Assembly: GCA_017881245.1 (NCBI GenBank)
Contig: JADGRC010000251.1
Location: forward strand, 1 to 46,166
Length of the DNA stretch: 46,166 nucleotides
From: Pseudomonadota bacterium
GTDB taxonomy: Bacteria; Myxococcota_A; Polyangia; Fen-1088
Reading direction: 5' to 3'
Shown: positions 1-9,065 of the stretch, piece after piece
Layout of the letters: each line of letters opens with the position of its first letter
Position numbering within the stretch: the first letter of the stretch is position 1
Made by a program: the position numbers and the translations under genes
The notes under the pieces: generated by a model
Database searches by the model: none
Told to the model about the DNA's origin: nothing
What the model saw: only the letters and a program-made list of their open reading frames with translations

Positions 1-917
1 AGGTTCAACCCGAACTGGTCGCTGACGTTGTGAGAAACCACCAAGTCGCCTGTGAAATGAACCGGATCCGACGTAGTGCCGGTCGCGCCTTCCTTGCCAA
101 AATAGGTTGTGGCTACGATGGTCGTGGTAGGAAGGGGCACGATGGTAGCCGACAACCCATAGGTCTTGTCGCTGTTTACATCCGGAGAATCATTAAAGAT
201 TCCGTTCGCAACGGTACCCTGCACGCTGACCATGTCATTGATCTTCAGGTTCAACCTGAGACCTGTGTGAGTAACCGGAATGATAAGGAACAGCATTGAG
301 CGCGAGTACAGCCAATTTCGGTTGGCCTCGATCACCTCGGCGCCCGCCGTCGTGTTGAAACGACCGAAGTCGATCGCCAGTTGGGTACCGGGTACCTTGA
401 GGCTGGCGTAGGCTTGTTGCGCCGCAAAGATGCTGGCCCCTGCGGGGTATGGGACGTTGCCCGGGGATATGATCGTCGCCAGAGTCCCGTACCCGAGGTC
501 GGCGCGCACGGTCACCGGATCCGCGTCCACCTCGAAGGCCACCTTGGCATAGCTGAGGGTGAAGCTGTTGGATTGAGTGTCGTAGGCGCGACTGAACGTC
601 GTGGGTGGTGTCCGCGAGTTCGACCCGGTGAAATTGTACATATAGTACGAATCCACCAGGAGCTCCTCCTTCATCACCGTGTTCCACGGTGGGGGTGGGG
701 GCGGCGTGGGCGCCGCTGGGGCGGGAGCTGCCGCCGGGGCGGGAGCCGCCGCCGGCGCGGTCGCTGGCGCGGCTTGAGCCACGATCGGAGGCGCAGCCGG
801 TGGAGCCGCTGCGGGCGGTGCCGCCTCGGCGGGCGGCGCGGCGGGTGCCGGTGTTTGAGCGAAAGCGGGAATGGAAACCAATAAACCTAGAGCTGCGGCG
901 GAAGCGACGAGTCGCAT
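1..917 (-). CDS. Outer-membrane beta-barrel porin-like protein, 3' end cut by window edge
   Basis: This reading frame is open from an ATG at 917 to the left edge, giving 305 residues without a stop. Residues 1-20 form a classical signal peptide (MRLVASAAALGLLVSIPAFA, cleavage after AFA). A long Ala/Pro linker follows to about residue 77. The rest has alternating hydrophobic strands with many Tyr, Thr and Asn (for example VDSYYMYNFTG, LRLNLKIND, LAIDFGRFNT), as expected for an outer-membrane beta-barrel of the OmpL-like porin-2 type. A GGGGG-type ribosome site lies about 6 bases before the ATG. The 213-base gap to the upstream gene suggests its own promoter. The barrel call comes from strand pattern and signal peptide; the exact family is an inference. 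Confidence 0.72.
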   Translation of the reverse strand, partial: MRLVASAAALGLLVSIPAFAQTPAPAAPPAEAAPPAAAPPAAPPIVAQAAPATAPAAAPAPAAAPAPAAPTPPPPPPWNTVMKEELLVDSYYMYNFTGSNSRTPPTTFSRAYDTQSNSFTLSYAKVAFEVDADPVTVRADLGYGTLATIISPGNVPYPAGASIFAAQQAYASLKVPGTQLAIDFGRFNTTAGAEVIEANRNWLYSRSMLFLIIPVTHTGLRLNLKINDMVSVQGTVANGIFNDSPDVNSDKTYGLSATIVPLPTTTIVATTYFGKEGATGTTSDPVHFTGDLVVSHNVSDQFGLN

Positions 918-1130
918 ACAAGACCCCCTGTGTTTTGATGTCGTTAACTGCCCGACACCCTAAACTCACGGGTGGAGGTCGTAAAGTGGTTTGACCCGTG
1001 ATGTGGACGATTTAGCACAGCCGATATGTAACGGAAACATTACGGAAACATACGCCACACTCGCTGATACTTATGGGGATTTGTGGGTATGTTGCGAGCC
1101 CCACGTTTCCGTCGGCGAACTTTTCGGTTG

Positions 1131-2246
1131 CTACTTCATGCGCAGGTACTCGTCCGGAACGTCGCCAAACCCCCAGGCTTTCAGTTGCCTGGCCCACGTG
1201 CCCAGGTTCTCCGAGGTGACGCGAATCAACTCCATGGGGATGTGCTCGGGAACGGGTTTCTTCAGCAGCAGACGCCTGACGATCATTTCGACACCGACCG
1301 CGCCCCACAAGTACGTCGGCTGCGCCAGTAGAACCGGCGCAAATCCCTTCTCGACGTAGATCAGCTGAGGCGGCAGCGCATTGACCGAGACTATCTTTAA
1401 TTGGCCCTTACTCCGGTCGGATTGCAGATCGCCGAGGAGCGTCTTGTTATAGAGGGCCCATCCACCCACCATGGCCCATCCCGCGAGGCCCGGATGAGCT
1501 GTTGCAACCCGCAGCACTTCGGCGCTGGCGTCCTGCGAGGTTTCGACGTGGAAGAAAGTTCCGACGACTTTCAGCTCAGGATGCCGGGCAGCCTCCCTCA
1601 TTGCGCCTTCGACGCGCCTGCGCGAGTTGGGCGCTGACGGATTACCCGCCAGGATCGCCACCTCGGCGGGATTCTTGGTGCCCCCATCCGGGCGTGAGAT
1701 CAAAATCGCGGCTAGTTCGGCCATCAATTTCTGTCCGACCTCGAGATCGTCGATTCCACAGAACGCGAATCGCCGCGAGCGCGCCGCATCGCTGTCAAAC
1801 GTCATGACGGCCACGCCCCGGGCGACGGCATCGTCGATGGCGTCCGACACCTTCTGATCGTCGGAGCAGGAAATCAGGATGGCATCCACGCGGTCGTTCA
1901 CGGCCTGGAGGATCCTTTGCGCTTGCACCCGCCCGTCTTCCTGTGACGGGGTCAACCAGTCGACTTCTATCTGCGCGCCTACTTGCACCGACAGTTCCCG
2001 CGCTCGATCCTCAGCGCCCGTCCGCGCCGACAGGAACGATGGATTCGACGCGCTCTTCGCGATCATCGCGATCCGCAATGGCTTTCCGGTGGGCGGCCCC
2101 GGACTCGCCGCAATCGTCGTCGTGGGGGCGCCGGTGGATGCATCCTTGCGGCACCCGGCCGGGATACTGGCCAGCGTCGCCAGGGCCAGAAGACCCAGGG
2201 ACCATTTCAAGCTCTTGGTCCCGCCCGCGTCCACGCTATTGGCCAC
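1131..2246 (-). CDS. Sugar ABC transporter substrate-binding lipoprotein (periplasmic-binding protein type 4)
   Basis: The protein begins with a hydrophobic segment ending in a lipobox (ASIPAGC), so it is probably a lipoprotein facing the periplasm. After a Ser/Thr/Pro linker comes a periplasmic-binding fold like the ribose/galactose family: a first strand IAMIAKSASNPSFLS, then ILISCSDDQKVSDAIDDAV, VMTFDSD, VAILAGNPSAPNSRRRVEGA and GWAMVGGWALYN. In this family such proteins deliver a sugar to an ABC permease, but no permease or ATPase gene is in the window. It is the last gene of a leftward run behind ribokinase, which fits pentose handling. The start is uncertain: GTG at 2246 is chosen because it gives a normal signal-peptide length; GTG at 2300 and GTG at 2234 are possible, and none has a good ribosome site. 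Confidence 0.82.
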   Translation of the reverse strand: MANSVDAGGTKSLKWSLGLLALATLASIPAGCRKDASTGAPTTTIAASPGPPTGKPLRIAMIAKSASNPSFLSARTGAEDRARELSVQVGAQIEVDWLTPSQEDGRVQAQRILQAVNDRVDAILISCSDDQKVSDAIDDAVARGVAVMTFDSDAARSRRFAFCGIDDLEVGQKLMAELAAILISRPDGGTKNPAEVAILAGNPSAPNSRRRVEGAMREAARHPELKVVGTFFHVETSQDASAEVLRVATAHPGLAGWAMVGGWALYNKTLLGDLQSDRSKGQLKIVSVNALPPQLIYVEKGFAPVLLAQPTYLWGAVGVEMIVRRLLLKKPVPEHIPMELIRVTSENLGTWARQLKAWGFGDVPDEYLRMK

Positions 2247-2412
2247 GCCCTTGGCGGCGGACCGCACCTTCCATCGTTGGGACGGGCGAGGAAGGAGCAC
2301 GCGGCTCGCACTTTACTCCGGTTGGTGGAGGCGCGCACGGATCGATGACGACCGGGAAAGGGTCGGCACGAGAGGGGGCCGAAGGACAGGAACGCAGCAA
2401 GGTGCTGGAGCG

Positions 2413-3357
2413 TCAGCCGGAACCGCTCTTTAGCAGCGACTCCACGTCGGCGCGGGACGGCATGCTCGGCTGCGCGCCCGGACGTGTGACGGAGATCGCC
2501 GCGGTCGCGGCGGCGTACCGGAGGGCATCGGCCTCGTCCGCTCCACTGCCAAGGGCGAAGGCCAGGCCCGCGTTGAATGCATCCCCAGCCGCCGTCGTAT
2601 CGACGGCTTCGACGGGGAATGCGGGTTGCAGCTGTTCGGCGCTCTCGGTGACCAGCAATGCGCCCTGTCGCCCCATCTTGACCAGCACCCTGGTGGCACC
2701 GCGCGCGATGAGCTGCCGCGCACGTGCCACCGCGTCGCCGCGTCTCAGTGTCGCCTGCGGCGCGCCACCCGTGAGCACGCTGAGCTCGCTTTCGTTCGGC
2801 GTCAGATAGTCAACCGAGCGCAACAATACGTCGGCCACCGCACGCGCCGGCGCGGGATCCAGGATGACGATGGCGCCCGCCTCGCGGGCGATGCGGGCGG
2901 CCGTCTGCACGGTCGGGAGAGGAATTTCGAGCTGCAGCAAGACCACGGCGGCGTCCGCCACGGCGTGGTGGGCGGCGGTGAGCGCGGCCGGGTTGAACGA
3001 ACCGTTCGCGCCCGGCACGACGACGATCTGGTTCTGCGCGGCGGCGTCGATCGCCACCATCGCCAGACCCGTGGGCGCGGCGGCGTCGGTGCGCACGTGG
3101 GTCACGTCGACGCCCGCGCGGGATAGACTTTGCCGCAACCATTCGCCATACGCGTCGCCGCCGACCTGTCCGACCATTCGGACTGGCATTTCACCCGACG
3201 CCAGTCGACCGGCGGCGAAGGCTTGATTTGCGCCCTTTCCGCCTGGGAAGACGGCGAAATCGTGTCCCGTGACGGTCTCACCCGGACCCGGGAACCGGCG
3301 AACGGCGACCACCAGATCCGCGTTCAGGCTGCCGACGACCGTGATTCCCTGGCCCAT
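2413..3357 (-). CDS. rbsK: Ribokinase (PfkB family)
   Basis: Ribokinase phosphorylates D-ribose to ribose 5-phosphate with ATP. The 314-residue protein has the family length. It starts with ITVVGSLNADLVV, carries the first PfkB signature GGKGANQAFAAGRL near residue 40 and the second, DTTAAGDAFNAG, near residue 250, where the last Asp is the catalytic base and the preceding residues form the anion hole. The ATG at 3357 is preceded by AAGGAAAAAGGGACG, a good ribosome site, so the 22-codon upstream extension is not used. It starts about 40 bases after the pyruvate carboxylase stop and ends 166 bases before the sugar-binding lipoprotein start, so the three are probably cotranscribed. Another PfkB sugar kinase specificity cannot be excluded. 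Confidence 0.9.
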   Translation of the reverse strand: MGQGITVVGSLNADLVVAVRRFPGPGETVTGHDFAVFPGGKGANQAFAAGRLASGEMPVRMVGQVGGDAYGEWLRQSLSRAGVDVTHVRTDAAAPTGLAMVAIDAAAQNQIVVVPGANGSFNPAALTAAHHAVADAAVVLLQLEIPLPTVQTAARIAREAGAIVILDPAPARAVADVLLRSVDYLTPNESELSVLTGGAPQATLRRGDAVARARQLIARGATRVLVKMGRQGALLVTESAEQLQPAFPVEAVDTTAAGDAFNAGLAFALGSGADEADALRYAAATAAISVTRPGAQPSMPSRADVESLLKSGSG

Positions 3358-3397
3358 CGTCCCTTTTTCCTTCGTCGCTTTCGTCGCCGGCCGGCGC

Positions 3398-6300
3398 CTA
3401 AGCCACCGGGGTGAGCTCTTCAATCAAGACCAGCAGATCCCCCGCCTCGACGCTCTCCCCAGCTCCCGAGACGATCTCTCGGACCAAACCTTCGATCGGG
3501 GCCTTGACGACGGTTTCCAGTTTCATGGCTTCGGTCACCAACAGCTTTTGACCCGCGGCGACCTTCTCGCCGACCGTGGTGACCAAGTCGATGACCCGTC
3601 CCGGCATCGGCGCGCCCACCTCGCCCCGTCGTCCGGGCGTGGCCTTGCGGCGCTTGGGTCCCGTGACCTTGGCCGACTCGTCGAGCACGCGGATCGACCG
3701 CGGCTGTCCGTTCAATTCGAACGTCACCTGGCGCGCGCCGTCGGCCTCCACGTCGCCGACGGAGAGCAGCTTGACGATCAAAGTCTTTCCCGGCTCGATG
3801 TCGATCCACGCCTCTTCGCCGACCCGCAGTCCATAGAAGAATGCGGGCGTCGGCAGCACGGACGTGTCTCCGTGAAGCGCGCGGTGCTCCATGTATTCGC
3901 GCAACACCTTCGGGTAAAGCGCGTACGACACCACGTCCCGGCGTTGCACGGCACCGCTTGCGAGCGTCTCCATCTCGTGAGCCGCACCGACCCAGTCGAA
4001 CGCCGGCAACGTCGCGCCCGGTCGCCCCAAAAGGGGCGGCGTTCCCTTGAGAACGTGCGTGCGCAGGGGCTCGGGGAAGCCGCCGGGCGGCTGGCCGAGG
4101 CCGCCGCGCATGTAGTCGACCACCGACGCCGGGAAGGTCAACTCCGGCGCTTTCTCAAGGACCGCGCGTCCATCGAGCCCTTGCTTGACCATCCAGATGG
4201 CCATGTCGCCCACGACCTTCGAAGACGGCGTCACCTTGGGAATATCGCCGAAAAGCTGATTGACCTCGGCGTAGGCGCGCTTGACCGCCTCCCACGATTG
4301 CGCTCCAAGGCCGAGGCCTTCGGCCTGTGCGCGCAAATTCGAATACTGGCCGCCAGGAATTTCGTGATGGTAAACGTCTGCTGCCGGCGCCTTCAGCCCC
4401 GATTCAAACGGCGCGTACCAGTCGCGCACGGTGTCCCAGTAGACCGACAGTTTCTCGATCGTGACGGGATTGAGTCCAGCCGTCGTTCCTGGATCCCGAG
4501 GATCGCCCTCGAGCGCGGACAGCAGCGATTCCATCGACGGCTGTGACGTCATGCCGGCCATCGAGCCCGCGGCGACATCCACGATATGCACGCCGGCGTT
4601 GATGGCGGCAACGTAAGACGTGATTCCGTTTCCCGATGTGTCGTGCATGTGCAGGTGCAAGGGAACGTCGACTTCTTCTCGAATCGCCTTCACCAGCATG
4701 GTGGCCGCGCGAGGCTTCAATAGGCCCGCCATGTCCTTGATGGCCAGTATGTGCGTACCGCGGCGCACGATGTCCTTGGCCAGATTCACGTAGTATTTGA
4801 GGTCGTACTTGGTGCGCGTCGGATCGCTGACATCGCCGGTGTAACACATGGCCGTCTCGACGATTTTCCCGGTCTTCTGCGCCGCCTCGATCGCCACCTG
4901 CATGTTGGCGACGTCGTTCAGCGCGTCGAAGATACGAAAGACATCGATTCCGCCGGCGGCGGCCTCCTCGATGAATCCACGCACGATGTCGTCGGGATAG
5001 TTGGTGTATCCGACCGCGTTCGCTCCCCGGACCAACATCTGGAACAGCAGGTTCGGGACTTTGCCCCGAAGCTCGTCCAGGCGATGCCAGGGGTCCTCGT
5101 GCAGAAATCGATACGCGACGTCGAACGTGGCGCCTCCCCACATTTCGAGCGAGAACAAGTCCGCGCCCAGGTGCGCGGTCGCGTGCGCGATGCGCGCCAG
5201 ATCGAATGTTCGCAGCCGAGTCGCCAGCAGCGATTGGTGTGCGTCGCGCCAGGTGGTGTCGGTCAGGCGTACCCGCTTTTCGGAACGCAACCACCGAACC
5301 ACGCCGTCGGGCCCCTGCTCATCGAGAATCTGCTTGGTTCCGCGCGGCGGCGGTCCCGCCGGAACGGCCGGAACAATCGGCTCCTTCGTCAAGGCTCCGT
5401 GGCTCGGCTTGGCCTTCCCGCGAACGGTCTGGTGGCCGTTGACCACCATGCTGCCGATGTAACGCAGAATGCGGGTCGCCCGATCGCTACGCGGCTTGTA
5501 ACGCACCAGCTCCGGCGTCTCGTCGACGAACGTCGTGTGCGCCAGGCCTTGCGAGAACGTTGGATGGTTGAGGACATTCTCCAAAAAGGCGATGTTCGTC
5601 TTGACGCCGCGAATGCGGAACTCGCGCAGCGCCCGCAACAGTTTTCGCCGCGTGTACTGCCAATCCAGGCCCGATGCCGTCACCTTGGCCAGCAGCGAAT
5701 CGTAGTACGCCGACACGCGCGCCCCGACATAGCCCGACCCGTCGTCGAGCCGGATGCCAAGGCCCACGGCGGGGCGGTACACGTTGATCTTCCCGGTGTC
5801 GGGCAGAAATTCGTTCTGGGGATCCTCGGCGGTGATGCGCGCTTGAATCGCGAACCCGCGCTGCTCGATGGCGGCTTGGTTCGGAATCCCAATCTCGGCA
5901 TCCGACAAACGATACCCTTCGGCGACCCGAATCTGCGCCTGAACCAGGTCCCGTCCCGTGATGACCTCGGTGACCGTGTGCTCGACCTGGATACGTGGAT
6001 TGACCTCGATGAAGTAGTGCGCTCCGTCCGTGCCCACCAGGAATTCGACCGTGCCGGCGTTGGTGTATCCGGCCTGTCGCGCGACCCTCAGCGCGTCCGC
6101 TGCCACGCGTTCGCGGATCGCGAGAGGCACCGACCACGCGGGCGCGTATTCGACCACCTTCTGGTGGCGCCGCTGCACCGAACAGTCCCGTTCGAACAGG
6201 TGCACGAGGTTGCCGTGCTCGTCGCCCAGAATTTGTACCTCGATGTGCTTCGGTCGGACGACCAGCTTTTCGATGAACACCGAATCGTCCCCGAACGCTT

Positions 6301-6883
6301 TCTTTGCCTCCGATTGCGCGCGCGCCAGTGACTCCTCGAGGTCGCCGGCCGAGCGAACCACGCGCATGCCGCGACCGCCACCGCCCCCCGCGGCCTTCAC
6401 GAAGACCGGGTATCCTACCTTGTCGGCGAATGCGCGCGCGTCCTCGACGCGATGGATGGCCTCGGCGGTGCCCGGAACCACGGGCACGCCGGCCGCCTCG
6501 GCGATCTTGCGGGCCGCGATCTTGTCGCCGAGCGCGTCGATGGCTTCCGGCGACGGTCCAATGAATTTGATGCCCGCGTCCCGACATTTTCGCGCGAACG
6601 ACGCGCGTTCAGAAAGCAGGCCATAGCCGGGGTGAATCGCGTCGATGTTGTGCCGTTTGGCCAACGCGACGATCTCGTCCTCCGCCAGATAGGCCGCCAC
6701 CGGGTCCAGGCCCCTGCCCACCAGATACGCCTCGTCCGCCTTGTAGCGATGGAGGTGGACACGATCCTCTTCCGAGAAGATGGCGACGGTTCCGATGCCA
6801 AGCTCGGTACAAGCCCGGAACACACGCACGGCAATCTCGCCCCGGTTGGCGCAAAGGACCCGACGAAAGACAAGGTTACTCAT
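3398..6883 (-). CDS. pyc: Pyruvate carboxylase
   Basis: This 1161-residue biotin enzyme carboxylates pyruvate to oxaloacetate using ATP and bicarbonate, refilling the TCA cycle. Its length matches single-chain bacterial enzymes. Domain order: biotin carboxylase (about 1-450, starting FRRVLCANRGEIAVRVFRAC, with the ATP-grasp glycine loop GGGGGRGMR and the EVNPRIQVEHTVTE signature); carboxyltransferase (about 530-830, with TWRDAHQSLLATRLRT, the metal-ligand stretch LHLHMHDTSGNG, and the Lys-containing AIKDMAGL); the conserved PYC/OADA region; and a biotinyl domain with TEAMKLE, Lys1121 being the biotin site. ATG at 6883 is chosen because the conserved domain starts immediately; a TTG at 6922 would only add 13 residues. 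A biotin ligase is not in this window. Confidence 0.96.
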   Translation of the reverse strand: MSNLVFRRVLCANRGEIAVRVFRACTELGIGTVAIFSEEDRVHLHRYKADEAYLVGRGLDPVAAYLAEDEIVALAKRHNIDAIHPGYGLLSERASFARKCRDAGIKFIGPSPEAIDALGDKIAARKIAEAAGVPVVPGTAEAIHRVEDARAFADKVGYPVFVKAAGGGGGRGMRVVRSAGDLEESLARAQSEAKKAFGDDSVFIEKLVVRPKHIEVQILGDEHGNLVHLFERDCSVQRRHQKVVEYAPAWSVPLAIRERVAADALRVARQAGYTNAGTVEFLVGTDGAHYFIEVNPRIQVEHTVTEVITGRDLVQAQIRVAEGYRLSDAEIGIPNQAAIEQRGFAIQARITAEDPQNEFLPDTGKINVYRPAVGLGIRLDDGSGYVGARVSAYYDSLLAKVTASGLDWQYTRRKLLRALREFRIRGVKTNIAFLENVLNHPTFSQGLAHTTFVDETPELVRYKPRSDRATRILRYIGSMVVNGHQTVRGKAKPSHGALTKEPIVPAVPAGPPPRGTKQILDEQGPDGVVRWLRSEKRVRLTDTTWRDAHQSLLATRLRTFDLARIAHATAHLGADLFSLEMWGGATFDVAYRFLHEDPWHRLDELRGKVPNLLFQMLVRGANAVGYTNYPDDIVRGFIEEAAAGGIDVFRIFDALNDVANMQVAIEAAQKTGKIVETAMCYTGDVSDPTRTKYDLKYYVNLAKDIVRRGTHILAIKDMAGLLKPRAATMLVKAIREEVDVPLHLHMHDTSGNGITSYVAAINAGVHIVDVAAGSMAGMTSQPSMESLLSALEGDPRDPGTTAGLNPVTIEKLSVYWDTVRDWYAPFESGLKAPAADVYHHEIPGGQYSNLRAQAEGLGLGAQSWEAVKRAYAEVNQLFGDIPKVTPSSKVVGDMAIWMVKQGLDGRAVLEKAPELTFPASVVDYMRGGLGQPPGGFPEPLRTHVLKGTPPLLGRPGATLPAFDWVGAAHEMETLASGAVQRRDVVSYALYPKVLREYMEHRALHGDTSVLPTPAFFYGLRVGEEAWIDIEPGKTLIVKLLSVGDVEADGARQVTFELNGQPRSIRVLDESAKVTGPKRRKATPGRRGEVGAPMPGRVIDLVTTVGEKVAAGQKLLVTEAMKLETVVKAPIEGLVREIVSGAGESVEAGDLLVLIEELTPVA

Positions 6884-6942
6884 TAGGCGGCTGATCTGGG
6901 CCGACGAAGGAAGCCCTGTCAATGGAAATGAATGAAGAGAAA

Positions 6943-7638
6943 TCAGCCGGCGCGAAACTGAAAATCACGTTCGCGAACCACAATCGGCTCCTGATCGTCG
7001 ACCAGGAACGCCCGACCTTCGCCCACCATGCCGTTGTAGGTCAGCAGGTACCAGACATCGATTCCCCAGCGGGCGTGGCCGCTCTCGCAGGGCGGCGACC
7101 ATTCGGCGGCTTCCAGATCGCCGAGCCCCGGCGGGCGCAACGTGGGTCGCGCCTTGATTTCCTGAAACGACGGGGACGCGCGCACGATTTGGACCGCGCG
7201 TTCGGCCGCCAAGGGATCGATTTCTCGGCGCCATTCGCTAACCAGTCGCAGCCGCGAGGGGGGGCTGCCGACTTCCAGATCGGCCTCGTACGCCTCGTCG
7301 GCGGGTATGCCAGAGAAATCGGCGACGTCGAATTCGGGAAACACGTCGTCGCGGACAATGTCCGCGCGGCGCCGTTCGAGCGCCATCTCCGCCTCGCGCC
7401 GTCGCTCGTCGGTGTAGTAGGCGGCCACACGCAGTACGGCGTGCGCGGAAGGTAAGCGGTGGTCCCAATCCAGTATCCAGTTCGCGCCCACGTAGTCGGC
7501 CGTGCCAAAGGCGACCAAGGGGGGCAGGTCCGCGGCCATCCGAGCCCCGTCACCCGGAGCCGACCAGAGCCCCTGTTGCGCGAGTCGTGGGTGAACAATC
7601 AGAGCCTCACGGAGGCGGTCTCGCAGGTCCAAACCCAT
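6943..7638 (-). CDS. Conserved hypothetical protein, soluble
   Basis: I do not recognise a family for this 231-residue protein. It has no signal peptide or membrane segment. It is acidic in the middle, with a Glu/Arg-rich probable helix (TDERRREAEMALERRRADI) followed by a stretch rich in Asp, Glu and Pro. Near the C-terminus are WGIDVWYLLTYNGMVGEGR and FLVDDQEPIVVRERDFQF. It ends 59 bases before the pyruvate carboxylase start on the same strand, so it is probably the first gene of that operon. The ATG at 7638 has only a weak GGA upstream. Its codon use resembles its neighbours, so it looks like a real gene. Confidence 0.6.
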   Translation of the reverse strand: MGLDLRDRLREALIVHPRLAQQGLWSAPGDGARMAADLPPLVAFGTADYVGANWILDWDHRLPSAHAVLRVAAYYTDERRREAEMALERRRADIVRDDVFPEFDVADFSGIPADEAYEADLEVGSPPSRLRLVSEWRREIDPLAAERAVQIVRASPSFQEIKARPTLRPPGLGDLEAAEWSPPCESGHARWGIDVWYLLTYNGMVGEGRAFLVDDQEPIVVRERDFQFRAG

Positions 7639-7675
7639 GTTTCCGACGGCATTCTAGGGTCCACCATCCATTTTC

Positions 7676-7750
7676 GCCATACCGTGCGTTATGTCGTTTC
7701 GCCAAGCCGTGCGTCAAGCCGTTTCGCCGTGCCCTGCGCCAAATCGAGTG
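7676..7750. repeat. Imperfect 25-bp tandem repeat, three units, in a divergent promoter region
   Basis: Units at 7676-7700, 7701-7725 and 7726-7750 align without gaps. The first two share GCC-ACCGTGCG-T-GTTTC positions; the third is more diverged. They lie between the leftward gene starting at 7638 and the aminotransferase starting at 7771, and the third unit ends about 20 bases from that ATG. They could be operator sites or simple tandem duplication. Confidence 0.6.
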
Positions 7751-7770
7751 GGCGAGTTAGATTGACGGAA

Positions 7771-8988
7771 ATGGAGACGCGATTCTCGCGACGCCTCGAC
7801 GGGCATCGCACGGAAAACGCGCTGGCCGCGGCCGAACGCAAACAGCGCGCATCGGGCCTTCCTCTCTTGGATCTCACGGAATCCAACCCGACCATCGTCG
7901 ATTTGATGGGCCCGCGGGAAATCCAAACGATCGGGGAGATCTGGCGCGGCGCCACGGTCGATCGTTATGCCCCCCACCCGCGCGGGCTACGCTCCGCGCG
8001 ACAAGCGGTCGCGGAGACCTACGCTGCCAACGGAGATGCCGTCGATGTCGAGCGTCTGATTTTGACGGCCAGTTCCAGCGAGTCCTATTCCTTTCTTTGG
8101 AAGCTGCTGTGCGATCCCGGGGACACGGTGCTTGTCCCCGAGCCAAGCTATCCCCTCTTCGACTATCTCGCCCGGCTCGATGGGGTTGCGACGTTGCCCT
8201 ATCGCTTGACTCACGACGGAACGCGAACGGGCGATTGGCACCTCGATCTCGACAGCGTCGACGATGCTCTGGCCACGGCTCGAACGCGGGTGGCGGCGCT
8301 GGTTGTGGTCAGCCCGAACCACCCCACGGGATCGGTGCTAGCCACCGATGATTTGGTCTCCCTCGATCGCCGCGCCGCTGACTTCGGATTCGCGTTGCTC
8401 GCGGACGAGGTTTTCTCGGATTATGTGCACCGGCCGACCAAGAAACAGGTCCGCTGTCTTGCCGCCCAATCGACCGCCGCATTGACGTTCAGCCTGGGGG
8501 GACTGTCCAAGAGTTGCGGCTTCCCACAGCTCAAACTCGGCTGGATGGCCGTGGGGGGGCCGAGGGCTGTGGTGGGCGAGGCGCTCGACCGCCTGGATCT
8601 GATCGCGGACACGTACCTGTCGGTCAATAGTCCCGTTCAAACGGCTCTGCACGATCTGTTGCGCGCGGGCGCGGATCGCCGGCGGTTGATAGCGGCCCGC
8701 ATCGCCCACAACCGACGGGTCCTCGACGAGTTGTGTGATTCCGAGTCGCCGCTTTCGGTTCTACGATCGGATGGCGGATGGTCGGCGATCCTGCGGTTGC
8801 CCGCGGTCCGGACCGACGAACAATGGGCGCTGGCGCTCGTCGAGCAGGATGGTGTTCTCGTGCATCCGGGCTACTTCTTTGACCTGCGCGGGGCCACGTA
8901 CGTGGTTGTCAGCCTGTTGCCGCGTCCCGACGTCTTTCGAGAGGCAGTGCGCCGGTTGGCGGCGCGCGTCACCGACGTCCTTGGCTGA
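7771..8988 (+). CDS. PLP-dependent aminotransferase, class I/II
   Basis: A 405-residue fold-type I aminotransferase. Visible family motifs are the N-terminal substrate loop LDLTESNPT, the cofactor pocket TASSSESYSFLWKLL, VPEPSYPLFDYLA, the NHPTG loop (VVVSPNHPTGSVL), the Asp/Tyr pair in LLADEVFSDYVH, and the PLP lysine in GGLSKSCGFPQLKLGWM (Lys247). It should move an amino group between an amino acid and a 2-oxo acid in the cytoplasm; substrate is not readable from the sequence. ATG at 7771 has GACGGAA just upstream and the conserved domain starts soon after. It is divergent from the gene at 7638 and followed by a 77-base gap before a secreted protein, so it may be a single-gene unit. Confidence 0.88.
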   Translation: METRFSRRLDGHRTENALAAAERKQRASGLPLLDLTESNPTIVDLMGPREIQTIGEIWRGATVDRYAPHPRGLRSARQAVAETYAANGDAVDVERLILTASSSESYSFLWKLLCDPGDTVLVPEPSYPLFDYLARLDGVATLPYRLTHDGTRTGDWHLDLDSVDDALATARTRVAALVVVSPNHPTGSVLATDDLVSLDRRAADFGFALLADEVFSDYVHRPTKKQVRCLAAQSTAALTFSLGGLSKSCGFPQLKLGWMAVGGPRAVVGEALDRLDLIADTYLSVNSPVQTALHDLLRAGADRRRLIAARIAHNRRVLDELCDSESPLSVLRSDGGWSAILRLPAVRTDEQWALALVEQDGVLVHPGYFFDLRGATYVVVSLLPRPDVFREAVRRLAARVTDVLG

Positions 8989-9065
8989 AGCCGCAGCGGT
9001 TATCGAAGGCGCCGAGGCGGACGAGGAGGAACAGGCGGAGCAGGTGGACCGGGCGGAGCAGGGGG

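Noticed and set aside
235-969. A 244-residue minus-strand frame with Arg/Gly-rich sequence
   Set aside because: Frame-shifted shadow of the porin-like gene, whose frame has a clean signal peptide and barrel strands.
4751-6331. A 526-residue open frame on the plus strand
   Set aside because: It lies fully inside pyruvate carboxylase on the other strand; the minus frame has all catalytic motifs, so this is a GC-driven shadow.
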